Assembly (NCBI RefSeq): GCF_014650575.1
Contig: NZ_BMVF01000009.1
Location: forward strand, 248,001 to 312,000
Reading direction: 5' to 3'
DNA from: Streptomyces naganishii JCM 4654
GTDB taxonomy: Bacteria > Actinomycetota > Actinomycetes > Streptomycetales > Streptomycetaceae
Length of the DNA: 64,000 nucleotides
The position numbers and the translations under genes were made by a program. Shown piece by piece: positions 9,083 to 17,175 of this stretch. Below the pieces are notes generated by a model, which had not been told where the DNA came from, did no database searches, and saw nothing but the letters and a program-made list of their open reading frames with translations. Each line of letters begins with the position of its first letter. Position 1 is the stretch's first letter.

Positions 9083-9484
9083 ATGTCAAGGAATAAATTC
9101 CTGTGGGCTCAGGGTGGAGCCCTAGCCCTGATGTGCCTCTTCGTGACGGCAGGAACGGCAGGCGCTGCTGACGTCGCGCGGGGTGCCGCAGTTTCTAAGG
9201 GATGCGGCGCCAAGGTCATCTATGACGCGGAAGTATGGCACTACGACGGTGGCTTCGCTGGGCTCTCCTTTCGGGATGAAGGCGAGGAGTTCCCTGCGGG
9301 GGAGTGTCTGGACGGCTTGATCACTGGCAAGGTGATCGAAGGACACTTTTATTGCTACAAGCCGCATTTCTCGGAAACTTCTCAAGTTTGCGAAAAGTCA
9401 CTCGCTCCGTGGAATGACTATCGCTACTTCCGTGAGCTGTCGAACGGGACGTTTATCGACGAAAAGGCCATCGCCTGGGGCTAG
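9083..9484 (+). CDS. Small secreted protein, unknown function
   Basis: The product (133 residues) has a clear signal peptide: basic start MSRNKF, hydrophobic core (GGALALMCLFVTAG) and an AGAADV cleavage region near residue 30. The mature part of about 100 residues is rich in aromatic and acidic residues, with four cysteines that could form two disulfides. The ATG at 9083 is preferred because GGGAG lies 10 nt upstream and the signal peptide begins there; an upstream in-frame ATG at 9053 would precede the signal with an unlikely extension. GC content is well below that of the neighbours, and the codon use suggests acquired DNA. No family is recognised. Confidence 0.65.
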   Translation: MSRNKFLWAQGGALALMCLFVTAGTAGAADVARGAAVSKGCGAKVIYDAEVWHYDGGFAGLSFRDEGEEFPAGECLDGLITGKVIEGHFYCYKPHFSETSQVCEKSLAPWNDYRYFRELSNGTFIDEKAIAWG

Positions 9485-9604
9485 GGGAGGCTCTGAGCCC
9501 GCTCCGCGAATCTCGACGTGAGACGGACCTCCTGTGTGCGGTATCCGTTCCCTCCGGGGGCGGACGAGGGGCAGCTTCGGAGACGCCGTCGCGTGTGACA
9601 CCAG

Positions 9605-9669
9605 GAGTAACGTGGCAGGTGCGGGGCGGAGTCCCGTCGTCGCACCGGCCCTACAGACGGGTGGTCATC
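9605..9669 (+). promoter_or_regulatory. Promoter and structured leader, class II (copy 1)
   Basis: GGAG followed by TAACGT (9608-9613) resembles the -10 region of the other leaders in this island. Four nt later GGTGCG (9618-9623) can pair with CGCACC (9641-9646), enclosing GGG/CCC. The stem would therefore start close to the expected transcript 5' end, upstream of the DUF5994 gene at 9670. The stem sequence is not that of the class I leaders. Confidence 0.45.
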
Positions 9670-10152
9670 ATGACCAGCTCGGATACGCCACCTGTTCCCC
9701 GGCGTCTGCCCAGCGGCGTCCACGAGGCGGTGCGGCCAGGGTGTGCGCTTCTCCGGCTGGAAACGACCGAATCACGCGAAGGCGTCCTCGACGGCGCGTG
9801 GTGGCCGCGCTCGCGCGACATCGGTGCTGAGCTGCCCGCGCTCCTGAGCGCCCTCATTGCCCACTTCGGCCCCGTGACCCGTGTGGGACTGGACACCGCG
9901 GCCTGGGAAGGTCTCCCGACGCGTATCGCCGTGGACGACCGGGTGGTGCACATCGATGCCTTCCCGGTCGGTGACGACACGGTCCTGATTACCCGGGGCG
10001 ACACGGACATCTTCTCTCTGCTCGTGGTCCCGCCGGACGCGGCACCGGACGCCGCCCGCGCCGCGATGGCCCAGGCGGTCCGGGCAGACAACATCAGCCA
10101 GGCGGAACAGATTCTCATCGACACCGGGAGCGGGCACGGTTCGCCGGGCTGA
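9670..10152 (+). CDS. DUF5994 family protein (copy 1)
   Basis: The 160-residue product contains the hallmark of the family, LDGAWWPRSRD, near residue 42, a central beta-rich stretch (VTRVGLDTAAWEGLPTRIAVDDRVVHIDAFP) and the late LLVVPPDAAPDAARAAM motif. DUF5994 is common in Streptomyces and functionally uncharacterised. Nothing here suggests membrane location or an enzyme active site. Its closest relative in the window is the gene at 23468: both share the order HEAV/HRSV-KPG-ALLRLETT and a class II leader. The ATG at 9670 is preceded by GGTGG at 9 nt. Confidence 0.85.
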   Translation: MTSSDTPPVPRRLPSGVHEAVRPGCALLRLETTESREGVLDGAWWPRSRDIGAELPALLSALIAHFGPVTRVGLDTAAWEGLPTRIAVDDRVVHIDAFPVGDDTVLITRGDTDIFSLLVVPPDAAPDAARAAMAQAVRADNISQAEQILIDTGSGHGSPG

Positions 10153-10204
10153 CGGGCCTGCCGCTGGGCGTGACCGGCCGAGCGGTGTCGGACGGCGGGG
10201 GAGA

Positions 10205-11398
10205 TCAGCCGCGCCACTCCACCATGAGCAGCGTTGCGTCATCGCTGGTCTGTCCGCCCCGCGCCTGCTTGAGCGTGTGGGACAGGGAGCGCGTCACCGC
10301 CCGGATGCCGCGGCCGGTCCTCTCCAGATGGTTCACGCAGTCGATCAGCTGGTCCTCCCCGAACTCCTCCCCACCGCTCCTGTGCTCCTCGACCACTCCG
10401 TCGGTGAAGCAGAGGACTCGGTCCCCGGGCACCAGCCCCAGCTCGCTGATCCGGGGCTCCGAACCACCGAGGCCGACGGGGAGGGTCGTCGGGGCGGCCA
10501 GACGCCGCGCGACGCGGTGGTCGCGGACGAGGATCGGCGGCGGGTGTCCGGCGTTGACCCACTGCACCCGTCCCGTCGTCGTTTCCAGCTGCATCATCTG
10601 CGCGGTGACGAAATGCTCGGGACCGAATTGCCTGGCCACGGCGCGGTCCATGAACGCGTAGATCTCCGACAGTCCGATGCCGGCGCGGCGGGCGTGGCGG
10701 TAGGCGCCGATGGCCACGGTGGCCATGGTGGCCGCGTCCAGTCCGTGGCCCATGGCGTCGATCATGGCCACGTGGAGGACGTCGTGGTTGAGCGCGTAGT
10801 CGAAGCTGTCGCCGCCCACGTCATAGGCGGGTTCCAGGATCCCGGCCACGGCTACCCGGGGCATGATCATGGCCAGCGGTGGCAGCAGTGACCACTGGAT
10901 CTCCGCGGCGACGCTCATCGCCTCACCGCGTCGGACGTCGAAGAACAGGTCGGAGTAGCCCTGTTTGGTCACCAGAAGGTCGGCCACCAGGCCGGAGATC
11001 CTGAGCAGCAGGCGGCGGTCGTGGGCGTCGATGCTGTCCAGCGTCACCGCCATGACCCCTACCTGGTCACCGCCGTCCAGCAGAGGCAGATGGATCCGGA
11101 CGCCGTCTTCCTGGGGCACCTCCACGGGGACCGCGTCGAGAAAGCAGCGGCCCGCCTCGGAGTCGTCGATAACCTGCGGTTCCCCGCCGGCGAGGCACTC
11201 ACCGGGCAGCGGTACGAGCAGCAGCTGGCCGTAGTCCTGCAACAGCACCTGTGGACGGCGGCCACCGAGCCGCTCCACCACGTCGGCGACCAAGGGCCCG
11301 ATGAGGTGGGGCGGGAGTTCGTGCGCGCTGTCGAGGATCTTTCCCAGCAGAGCTTCCCCGAAGCTTTCGGACCGGTCCGTACGCTGTACTGCCGTCAT
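10205..11398 (-). CDS. SpoIIE/RsbU-type PP2C phosphatase (copy 1)
   Basis: This 397-residue protein has an N-terminal GAF-like region (about residues 20-160) and a C-terminal PPM/SpoIIE phosphatase domain. Visible metal-site motifs are VGGDSFDYAL, DAMGHGLDAA and the final TSDDATLLMVEW. Such enzymes dephosphorylate STAS anti-anti-sigma proteins in partner-switching pathways. A close paralogue lies at 28075-29316. I chose the ATG at 11398 because AGGTGAGG directly precedes it; 23 upstream codons are open but not conserved in the paralogue. It is probably co-transcribed with the DUF5994 gene just upstream at 11531-12043. Confidence 0.88.
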   Translation of the reverse strand: MTAVQRTDRSESFGEALLGKILDSAHELPPHLIGPLVADVVERLGGRRPQVLLQDYGQLLLVPLPGECLAGGEPQVIDDSEAGRCFLDAVPVEVPQEDGVRIHLPLLDGGDQVGVMAVTLDSIDAHDRRLLLRISGLVADLLVTKQGYSDLFFDVRRGEAMSVAAEIQWSLLPPLAMIMPRVAVAGILEPAYDVGGDSFDYALNHDVLHVAMIDAMGHGLDAATMATVAIGAYRHARRAGIGLSEIYAFMDRAVARQFGPEHFVTAQMMQLETTTGRVQWVNAGHPPPILVRDHRVARRLAAPTTLPVGLGGSEPRISELGLVPGDRVLCFTDGVVEEHRSGGEEFGEDQLIDCVNHLERTGRGIRAVTRSLSHTLKQARGGQTSDDATLLMVEWRG

Positions 11399-11530
11399 CC
11401 CCTCACCTGCCGCGGTCACGCTTCGTGTGGGGGCGGGCCAGGATGACGAAGGGTCTGTCGGTGCCATGGCTCCATCACGGGGTCGTGGACGCCCGGCCTG
11501 CCGGCCACGGAGTCGGCCGGGTCGGGCTGC

Positions 11531-12043
11531 TCATCTCGGTCCGGCTCCGCCTTCCGACTCCCAAGCGTTCTGTCCGTCGAGGCCGCTCTCGGCGAGTGCC
11601 AGCAGGCGCGGAGCCGACAGTGGGTTCCCGGCGTCGGCGGCGGCGGTCAGCAGCCTGGTGGCTACTCCGACCGGCTCGTCCGGGGGGATCACCAGCAGTT
11701 CCCAGCGTCCCACGGTGCCGCAGTCCACGGTGATGGCATGCGCCTCGGCGGCCGAATCGGTCAGGACCACCTCGATCACGTGGCCGGGCGCCATCACCTC
11801 CTGCGGAGCATCGGGCCAGGCGGCGGACCCCACGGTAACGCGGGTGACGGTGCCGCTGCTCGGATCCAGGGAGCCGACCAGCGCGGGCAATTCGAGTTCG
11901 AGTGCGTCGCAGCGCGGCCACCATGCGCCGTCCAGCGGGCCATGGCTGACGTCCGGCGTGAGGCGCAGCCGGGGCATGGGCATCCGGTAGGAGTGTCCGT
12001 AACCTGGCGCGGTAACTTCGGCGGGCTTTGTGATGGCGTTCAT
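11531..12043 (-). CDS. DUF5994 family protein (copy 2)
   Basis: The 170-residue product has PLDGAWWPRCDALELELPAL near residue 35, then the VTRVTVGSAAWPDAPQEVMAPGHVIEV segment and GRWELLVIPPDEPVGVATRLL. It resembles the gene at 18133 most closely (shared MP.PRL.LTPDVSHGPLDGAWWPRCDALELELP). Class I leader L1 precedes it and the phosphatase gene at 10205-11398 follows it on the same strand, 132 bp downstream. Function is unknown. Confidence 0.86.
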   Translation of the reverse strand: MNAITKPAEVTAPGYGHSYRMPMPRLRLTPDVSHGPLDGAWWPRCDALELELPALVGSLDPSSGTVTRVTVGSAAWPDAPQEVMAPGHVIEVVLTDSAAEAHAITVDCGTVGRWELLVIPPDEPVGVATRLLTAAADAGNPLSAPRLLALAESGLDGQNAWESEGGAGPR

Positions 12044-12155
12044 CGTGCGATCCCGTTCCGGGCGCTGCTTTCCGGCTGCCCGTGTCAGTCACTCGCCGGG
12101 AACGGCGCCGCCGTGGTCGTACGCCCGGAAGTTCTCGGTACCTCCCACGCTACTC
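12044..12155 (-). promoter_or_regulatory. Class I promoter plus structured 5' leader, copy L1
   Basis: On the minus strand, GGGAG-TAGCGT (-10 box at 12152-12147) is followed 8 nt later by CCGAGAAC (12138-12131), which pairs with GTTCCCGG (12103-12096) in 7 of 8 positions. Inside lies ACGGC-GGC-GCCGT. The stem would begin at or next to the transcript start. The start codon of the DUF5994 gene follows about 50 nt after the stem. Confidence 0.7.
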
Positions 12156-12298
12156 CCAGCCGTGGCGGGCGGCGTGGTGCGCAGCCATCGCGCCGAGAGG
12201 CAGGCAGCCATCGCGTGGAGGCACCTCGGTACGGCGGACGACGGGTCACGTGACCGCCCCGGCCGGTACGACCGCCGGCTCATCGCTCCTCTGCCACG

Positions 12299-13273
12299 TC
12301 ATCGGCGTGCCGAAGGCTGCCCTTCGGCGGACAGGGTCAACACGCAGGGGGCTACGGAGCCGGGCAGCCCGACGACCTCACCCATGTTCTGCCAGCCCCA
12401 GGACGAGAAGGCGGCTTGTCCTGCCCGGTCGGCAGGATGCAGCAGGGTGATCCCGAGGGAGGAGTGCAGCTCTGTGAGCAGACGCTGTTGCAGCCGGCGG
12501 GCGATGTCGCGGTGCTGAACGTGCGGGTGGGCCACGACCTGGGTGAGGACGACGAACCGTGCGCGGGAGGTGAGCCGCTGGATGATCTCCTGGAGCGTTC
12601 CGTCGGACCCCCGGCTGCCGGGGCCTTCAGAGCCCATCGGAAAACCGAAGGCGCAACCGACCAGCACCGTCGTCTCGGCGACCAGCAGGGCGAAGCCGGG
12701 GCGGCGGGCGGTGATCGACAAGCGGTGCAGGAAGTCCCCGCGGTTGTGGTACCGCTCGCCCGTGGTGCCTGCGACGGACTCCGCAGCCAGGTCCGCGATG
12801 TCCGCGCCCATGTCTTCTGCCTGCCAGCGGGTCAGCCGACGAAGGCGGATCCCGTCCTTGAGGACCGGCTGGTCCGGTCGGCGAGCGGAGTCCTCGGGCG
12901 CCCCCGTCGCCGCACTCATGAAGCCGTCGGATGCGGCGGGCGGCAGGGGACTCGCGGGGGCCGTAGGGAGCAGCGAAGTCGATCCCGTGGCATCGAGGAC
13001 CCGGGTAATCTGAGCGCACGGATGGTGCAGCCGCAGGCGAGCGTGGACCCGGCCGGCGCGCTGTGCTGCCGACAGGAGGACGTCCAAGCCCCTGGCGTCG
13101 CAGGAGCCGACTGTGGTCAGGTCGATGTCGATCACGGTGACACCGTCCAGCAGACACTGCTCCACTGCGGCCCGCAGCAGCGGCGTCGTGGCCGGCCCGA
13201 TGTCGCCGGCAAGCGTGACGAGCGTCCGCTCTCCTCGGTTCCGCCGATGGATGTCCAGCCGGGAAAAGGTCAT
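12299..13273 (-). CDS. STAS domain fused to acetyltransferase-like domain
   Basis: The 324-residue product has an N-terminal STAS (anti-anti-sigma) domain in residues 1-100 (LVTLAGDIGPATTPLLRAAV; VIDIDLTTVGSCDARGLDVLL, with the phospho-acceptor position near SCDARG) and a GNAT-like domain from about residue 140 (FALLVAETTVLVGCAFGFP, FVVLTQVVAHPHVQHRDIARRLQQRLL, FSSWGWQNMG). The second half is paralogous to the protein at 16381-17061, which lacks STAS. The ATG at 13273 shares its A with the stop of a 32-codon frame upstream and has GGGGAG 5 nt before it. The fusion suggests acetylation or ligand sensing tied to partner switching; this is inference. Confidence 0.8.
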   Translation of the reverse strand: MTFSRLDIHRRNRGERTLVTLAGDIGPATTPLLRAAVEQCLLDGVTVIDIDLTTVGSCDARGLDVLLSAAQRAGRVHARLRLHHPCAQITRVLDATGSTSLLPTAPASPLPPAASDGFMSAATGAPEDSARRPDQPVLKDGIRLRRLTRWQAEDMGADIADLAAESVAGTTGERYHNRGDFLHRLSITARRPGFALLVAETTVLVGCAFGFPMGSEGPGSRGSDGTLQEIIQRLTSRARFVVLTQVVAHPHVQHRDIARRLQQRLLTELHSSLGITLLHPADRAGQAAFSSWGWQNMGEVVGLPGSVAPCVLTLSAEGQPSARR

Positions 13274-13371
13274 CACGTCTCCCCTCGGCGAGGTTGCGGA
13301 CCTGCACGGGCGCTCAGCGCGACCCTTGCCGTGATGAGCTTGCGCTGAGTTGCTTCGACCGCGGCGTACAT
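13273..13371 (-). CDS. 32-residue frame coupled to the STAS-GNAT gene
   Basis: A short frame (MYAAVEATQRKLITARVALS...) starts at 13371 directly after class I leader L2 and stops with TGATG, overlapping the ATG of the STAS-GNAT gene by one base. The sequence before its ATG (CGGAGACGGGTC...) matches that before the DUF5994 genes at 22120 and 26953, so the leader appears to have been built for translation of this frame. It may be a leader peptide coupling translation to the next gene. No homologue is recognised. Confidence 0.45.
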   Translation of the reverse strand: MYAAVEATQRKLITARVALSARAGPQPRRGET

Positions 13372-13490
13372 GGCCCCGACCCGTCTCCGCGCCGACCGCT
13401 GGGGCGGCCCGGATTCACTCGTCTCTCGCCGAGGACGACCCGGCGTGGTGGCCCGGAGTGCGTGATGCCCTCGGTACTTCAACCGTACGT
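13372..13490 (-). promoter_or_regulatory. Class I promoter plus structured 5' leader, copy L2
   Basis: The minus-strand -10 box TACGGT (13487-13482) is followed 7 nt later by CCGAGGGC (13474-13467), pairing with GTCCTCGG (13436-13429) over all eight positions including one G-U. Inner CCGG/CCGG can pair. It drives the 32-codon frame and the STAS-GNAT gene, not a DUF5994 gene, so the leader is not simply the 5' end of DUF5994 genes. Confidence 0.68.
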
Positions 13491-14510
13491 CTGCCGCAAC
13501 CGGAAGCGGCTGGGTCGAAGGGCGCGGCACGGTAGGGGCCGCGTCACCTGATGGGCCGTTCTCCAACGTCAGAACGGTGGTGATACTGCGGCTGCTCGTA
13601 AGGGTGTGCACCTCACAGCCGAGGGCCGACAGGGTGAGGGGGCACCACCTCGCCCCTGCCCTGTCGCGACACGTGCCACTGGATGCGCGCCGCTCTTGAC
13701 ACAACATCGGCCGCCGCGCCCTGAACACAGCACAGCACTGCCGCCCGCGATCGAAGCCGGGCGGCAGAGCGGGCGGACGAATTGAATGCCAGCTCACTTC
13801 CGAACCCACATGCGACGCGACCTCCGCTCACCGGGTCTCCGAACCCATCCGAGCGAAACGACCCACGGCGGGCCTTCGCGGAGCCCCCTCGGTGAGCCCC
13901 TGGTGCACTTCTCGGATGGAGTCAGGTATGTACGGGGCAGGGCCGCCGGGGAGTGGTACGGCGCCCTGCTGCCGATCAGTGCCGTCTCGGCCGCCTATGA
14001 AGGCGTGGACCTCGGGGCGATGGCAGCGGTCGTGCGGACCGTGCGCTTCGGCCCGGAGTGACGGCGCCCGGGCAGGGGTACCCGGCCGGAACCTATGGCC
14101 AGGCATCCACCGGGCCTTCATCGCGTGTGTGCCGGGTCGGTCCTGGCTCTCGGGGAACAGGGCACCGCGATCTCAGAGGGCGCTCACGCGCTGGGCTGCA
14201 CCGACGCCATACGCCGCCTCAGTCACCGTGCTCGCGGAATCGCGGATCTGTCGCGAGGAGGTAATCCGCTTACACGACGCAGCCTGTCGTCCATCCAAGT
14301 GCCGAAGGCGGCGAGGGTGCTGCAGCGCACTCGCCCAGCAGGTACCGGCACTGTCGGACTCACTCCGGATGACTTCGCGGGACCTGCCGGTCACCCGGTA
14401 GACACAGATGGTTCGCCGGGCAGGCATGGGTAACCCGGCAGATGGCTCCCACCGGCTGCGCAGAGCACTGGTCGGCGGCGGCCCAAAGCCATCCGTGCTG
14501 GAGGAACCGC
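13491..14510. other. About 1 kb with no secure gene
   Basis: No gene can be assigned with confidence. The best candidate is a plus-strand frame at 13786-14061 (91 codons) whose end reads DGVRYVRGRAAGEWYGALLP and AYEGVDLGAMAAVVRTVRFG, which has a protein-like composition but no recognised family and no good start; it may be the tail of a lost gene. From 14062 to 14510 only short overlapping frames without typical codon bias occur. The upstream half of the ATPase gene at 14511 may have its promoter here. Confidence 0.4.
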
Positions 14511-14915
14511 GTGAACGGCGAATCGACCATCCCACCCTGCGAGATGCGCTTCCCCGCAGTCAGGGCGAGCATCACCGCGGCCCGACACTGGGTCCGCGAC
14601 TGCGCGGACGGTTTCGGCGGCCCGCTGCGCCAGCACCGGATGATCGAGACCGCCGAACTGCTCGTCTCGGAACTGATCACCAATGCCATCCGCCACGGCT
14701 CCGGTTCACCCCTGATCCAGCTCACCTGGAACGGACGGTGGTTGCGCATAGCCGTCACCGATTCCAGCGACCGCTGGCCCCGCAAGCGCGCCACTGCGAA
14801 CACCGAGCCCGGCGGTTTTGGCATGCAACTCCTCGACCGACTCGCCCGACGCTGGGGCGTCACCCCGGGTCACCCCGGCAAAACGGTTTGGGCCGAACTC
14901 AGCCTCGACTCCTGA
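14511..14915 (+). CDS. RsbW-like ATP-binding protein (anti-sigma kinase family)
   Basis: The 134-residue product is a single HATPase_c_2 domain of the RsbW/SpoIIAB type. The N box reads ETAELLVSELITNAIRHG (residues about 48-65), then IAVTDSS and the G-rich lid GGFGMQLLDRLARRWGV. In Streptomyces such proteins bind ATP, bind sigma or STAS partners and phosphorylate STAS proteins. The GTG at 14511 has GAGG 6 nt upstream. An ATG at 14442 would extend it with unrelated sequence. It lies just before the GAF-SpoIIE phosphatase gene, a common pairing of opposing activities. Confidence 0.82.
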   Translation: MNGESTIPPCEMRFPAVRASITAARHWVRDCADGFGGPLRQHRMIETAELLVSELITNAIRHGSGSPLIQLTWNGRWLRIAVTDSSDRWPRKRATANTEPGGFGMQLLDRLARRWGVTPGHPGKTVWAELSLDS

Positions 14916-14975
14916 GCGAGGTGGCGGAGCTCACCACCAACAGCGTCGTCCACGGCACCGACTCGGGCCCACTGC
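14909..14975 (+). pseudogene. Fragment of a second RsbW-like ATPase
   Basis: Overlapping the stop of the ATPase gene in another frame, the sequence reads LLSEVAELTTNSVVHGTDSG, which is the N-box region of a HATPase_c_2 protein. Nothing recognisable precedes or follows it. It looks like the remains of a tandem duplicate lost by deletion; chance is unlikely given the match to ELxTNxVxHG. Confidence 0.4.
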
Positions 14976-15095
14976 GGAGCCGGGCCGAGAGCGAGCGGTG
15001 CGCGGCCCCCGGGCCGGCGGGTCACAGAGACGTCGGCACCCCGATGGGCGGAACGAGCCGCTCACAGGAGCGCTCTGGAGAGTCTCGCCGAGCGA

Positions 15096-16343
15096 TTGAC
15101 ACTCGTCGCGGAGATCACCGACGTGCTCGGTCAGACCTTGGAGGTGGACGAGGCCCTCGCCCGGTTGAGCCGCGTCCTTGTCCCCCGCCTCGCCGACTGG
15201 GCCGCGGTGGACCTGCGGGTCGGCTCTCGTCAGGTGCACCGAGTGGCCGTGACCGGGCCGGAGGGCCGTGCAGCCGGGCAGGAGGACTGGCGCGGTTATC
15301 TGCCCCCGGTCGGGGAGGCGACCCACTCGCCCCTGGTCCAGGTACTGAACGAAGGCGCTCCCGTGCTTCAAGAGCGGGTGGACCTGGACGCACCGCCCGA
15401 CTCCCCGCTGGCCAGCGTGCACGACGCCTTCCTCGGAGCGATCGGCGCGGCATCCGCCATCACGGTGCCGCTCGGCAGTAGACGGCAGGTCACCGGTGCC
15501 CTGACGCTGGTGCGCACCGACCCGGCCCGGCCCTTCGACACCGGCGATCTCGACGTGGCCGGCGACATCGGCCGCCGGGTCGGTCTGGTCATCGACAACG
15601 CGCGCCGGTTCGGCCGGCAGCGCGCGGTCGCCGAGGCCATGCAGCGCAACCTCCTTCCCCCGCTGCCCGCGCACGGCCGGTTCCAGCTGGCCGCCCGGTA
15701 CCAGCCCGCTCCGCCCGGCTCCCAGGTCGGTGGTGACTGGTACGACGCCTTCGCGCTGAGGGACGGCACGCTCGCCCTCGTCATCGGCGACGTCGTCGGG
15801 CACGATCTGACCGCCGCGGCCGGCATGGCGCAGCTGCACGGCATCCTGCGCTCCCTCGCCTGGGACCATGCCGAGCCGACCGGTGCCGTCGTGGACCGCC
15901 TCGACGACGCCATGCACGCCATCACCATCGTGCGGATGGCCACCCTCGTCCTCGCCCGGGTGGAAGGTCCGGACACCGGCCCCTGGACGCTGCACTGGAC
16001 CAGTGCGGGGCACCCGCCGCCCCTGCTGCTGACCCCCGACGGGAGCGCGCAGTACCTCGAAGCCGGGCAGGGACTCATCCTCGGAACCGACCCGTGTGCC
16101 AGCGATCCGCGCCCGAGTGCCGCCCACGCGCTGCCGCCGCGGTCCACGCTCCTGCTCTACACCGACGGCCTGATCGAAGTCCCCGGCAGCGACTTGACAA
16201 AAGGGCTCAGCCGACTGCGTCGCCACGCTCTCGCCCTCGCCCACGAACCTCTGGACATCTTGTGCGACCAGCTGGCGGCCCGGACGCCCCTGGGCAGCAC
16301 GGACGACGTCGCCCTTCTCGCCCTGCGCCTGCCCGTGCCCTGA
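15096..16343 (+). CDS. GAF domain plus SpoIIE-type phosphatase (copy 2)
   Basis: The protein (about 415 residues) has a GAF domain (residues 15-175, starting LVAEITDVLGQTLEVDEALARL) and a PPM/SpoIIE domain: YQPAPPGSQVGGDWYDAF, GDVVGHDLTAAAGMAQL, TSAGHPPPLLL and a final STDDVALLALR. It differs from copies at 10205 and 28075 and is the RsbU-like type common in Streptomyces. The start is uncertain: the frame is open far upstream with no ATG or GTG, and the TTG at 15096 is the first plausible start, though conserved-looking residues (ALESLAERL) precede it. The gene may have lost its true 5' end with the ATPase fragment upstream. Confidence 0.82.
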   Translation: MTLVAEITDVLGQTLEVDEALARLSRVLVPRLADWAAVDLRVGSRQVHRVAVTGPEGRAAGQEDWRGYLPPVGEATHSPLVQVLNEGAPVLQERVDLDAPPDSPLASVHDAFLGAIGAASAITVPLGSRRQVTGALTLVRTDPARPFDTGDLDVAGDIGRRVGLVIDNARRFGRQRAVAEAMQRNLLPPLPAHGRFQLAARYQPAPPGSQVGGDWYDAFALRDGTLALVIGDVVGHDLTAAAGMAQLHGILRSLAWDHAEPTGAVVDRLDDAMHAITIVRMATLVLARVEGPDTGPWTLHWTSAGHPPPLLLTPDGSAQYLEAGQGLILGTDPCASDPRPSAAHALPPRSTLLLYTDGLIEVPGSDLTKGLSRLRRHALALAHEPLDILCDQLAARTPLGSTDDVALLALRLPVP

Positions 16344-16380
16344 CCGGGCCGAGGCGTGATCCATGACGGGGCGCGGCTGT

Positions 16381-17061
16381 TCACGTTCCCGGAGCAAGCG
16401 CCAGAATGCGGAACGGACCGGGCGACACGGCCTGAAGGCCGTCGTCTCCGGCGTACCGCCAGCCCCAGGACCGCATTGTCTCGACGGTCCTGCCGTCCCG
16501 GACGTCCACCAGTGCGACGCCGAGCGCGGCGCCGTGGTCGGCGAGCAGTCGCCGCTGCAGGCGCCGGGCGAGGTTCCAGACGTGGTCCCGGTACTCCCGG
16601 CGCACGCGAGGCGGGACGACGATCCCGGAGACGACGAAGAGCGGCCGGGAGGCGGCGCGGCGGAGCAGACCTCCCCGGACGTGCCCGTCGAAGCCCGCCC
16701 ACCATGGACCCGAGCCGCCGGTGGGGAAGCCATAGGCGTAACCGGTCAGGGCGGTGGTCTCGGCGATCAGCAGCGAGAACCCCGGCCGTCGTGTGTCGGC
16801 CGTGAGATGGCCCAGGAAGGGGCCACGTGCCTGGTTCCACGCCCATGGGTCACCACCGGAGGTTTCCGCGTACAGGTCGCCCAGCTCCTGCAGACGGTCC
16901 ACGACCTGACCACGCGTCAGCCGATGGATCCGATCTGCAATCTGGGGCGAGGACGTACGCTCCCTCTGCGGCGGGCCCTGTTCGCGGGTACGCGGCCTGC
17001 CCCGTGCGGGCCGGAGAGCGGGGAGGGCCAGGGTCGTCGGGGGGAGCACCTGCGCGGTCAT
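16381..17061 (-). CDS. Acetyltransferase-like protein, paralogue of the STAS-GNAT C-terminus
   Basis: The 226-residue product aligns with residues 130-320 of the STAS-GNAT protein: RLTRGQVVDRLQELGDLY, TRRPGFSLLIAETTALTGYAYGFP, PLFVVSGIVVPPRVRREYRD, LARRLQRRLLADHGAALGVALV and MRSWGWRYAG. The pattern is GNAT-like, but I cannot identify a substrate. The ATG at 17061 follows class I leader L3, and no gene follows on the same strand. A 34-bp piece of this gene (16675-16708) is repeated exactly at 34368-34401. Confidence 0.72.
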   Translation of the reverse strand: MTAQVLPPTTLALPALRPARGRPRTREQGPPQRERTSSPQIADRIHRLTRGQVVDRLQELGDLYAETSGGDPWAWNQARGPFLGHLTADTRRPGFSLLIAETTALTGYAYGFPTGGSGPWWAGFDGHVRGGLLRRAASRPLFVVSGIVVPPRVRREYRDHVWNLARRLQRRLLADHGAALGVALVDVRDGRTVETMRSWGWRYAGDDGLQAVSPGPFRILALAPGT

Positions 17062-17175
17062 TGCCAACCCTGCCCCCGGGCGCGGGCGATGGCCGCCCCG
17101 GCGTCGTCGATCCCCGAGAACGGCACCGGTGCCTGAGGCGGTGCGCGGCGTGCCCTCGGTGTGTCCACCGTACTC
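17062..17175 (-). promoter_or_regulatory. Class I promoter plus structured 5' leader, copy L3
   Basis: On the minus strand GGGAG-TACGGT (-10 at 17172-17167) is followed 7 nt later by CCGAGGGC (17159-17152), pairing with GTTCTCGG (17121-17114) with two G-U pairs. An inner GGCACCGGTGCC palindrome can form a small hairpin. It precedes the acetyltransferase-like gene. Confidence 0.7.

Noticed and set aside
13273..13809. 178-codon minus-strand frame
   Set aside because: Most of it lies across class I leader L2 and non-coding DNA; only its last 32 codons, from the ATG at 13371, have support.
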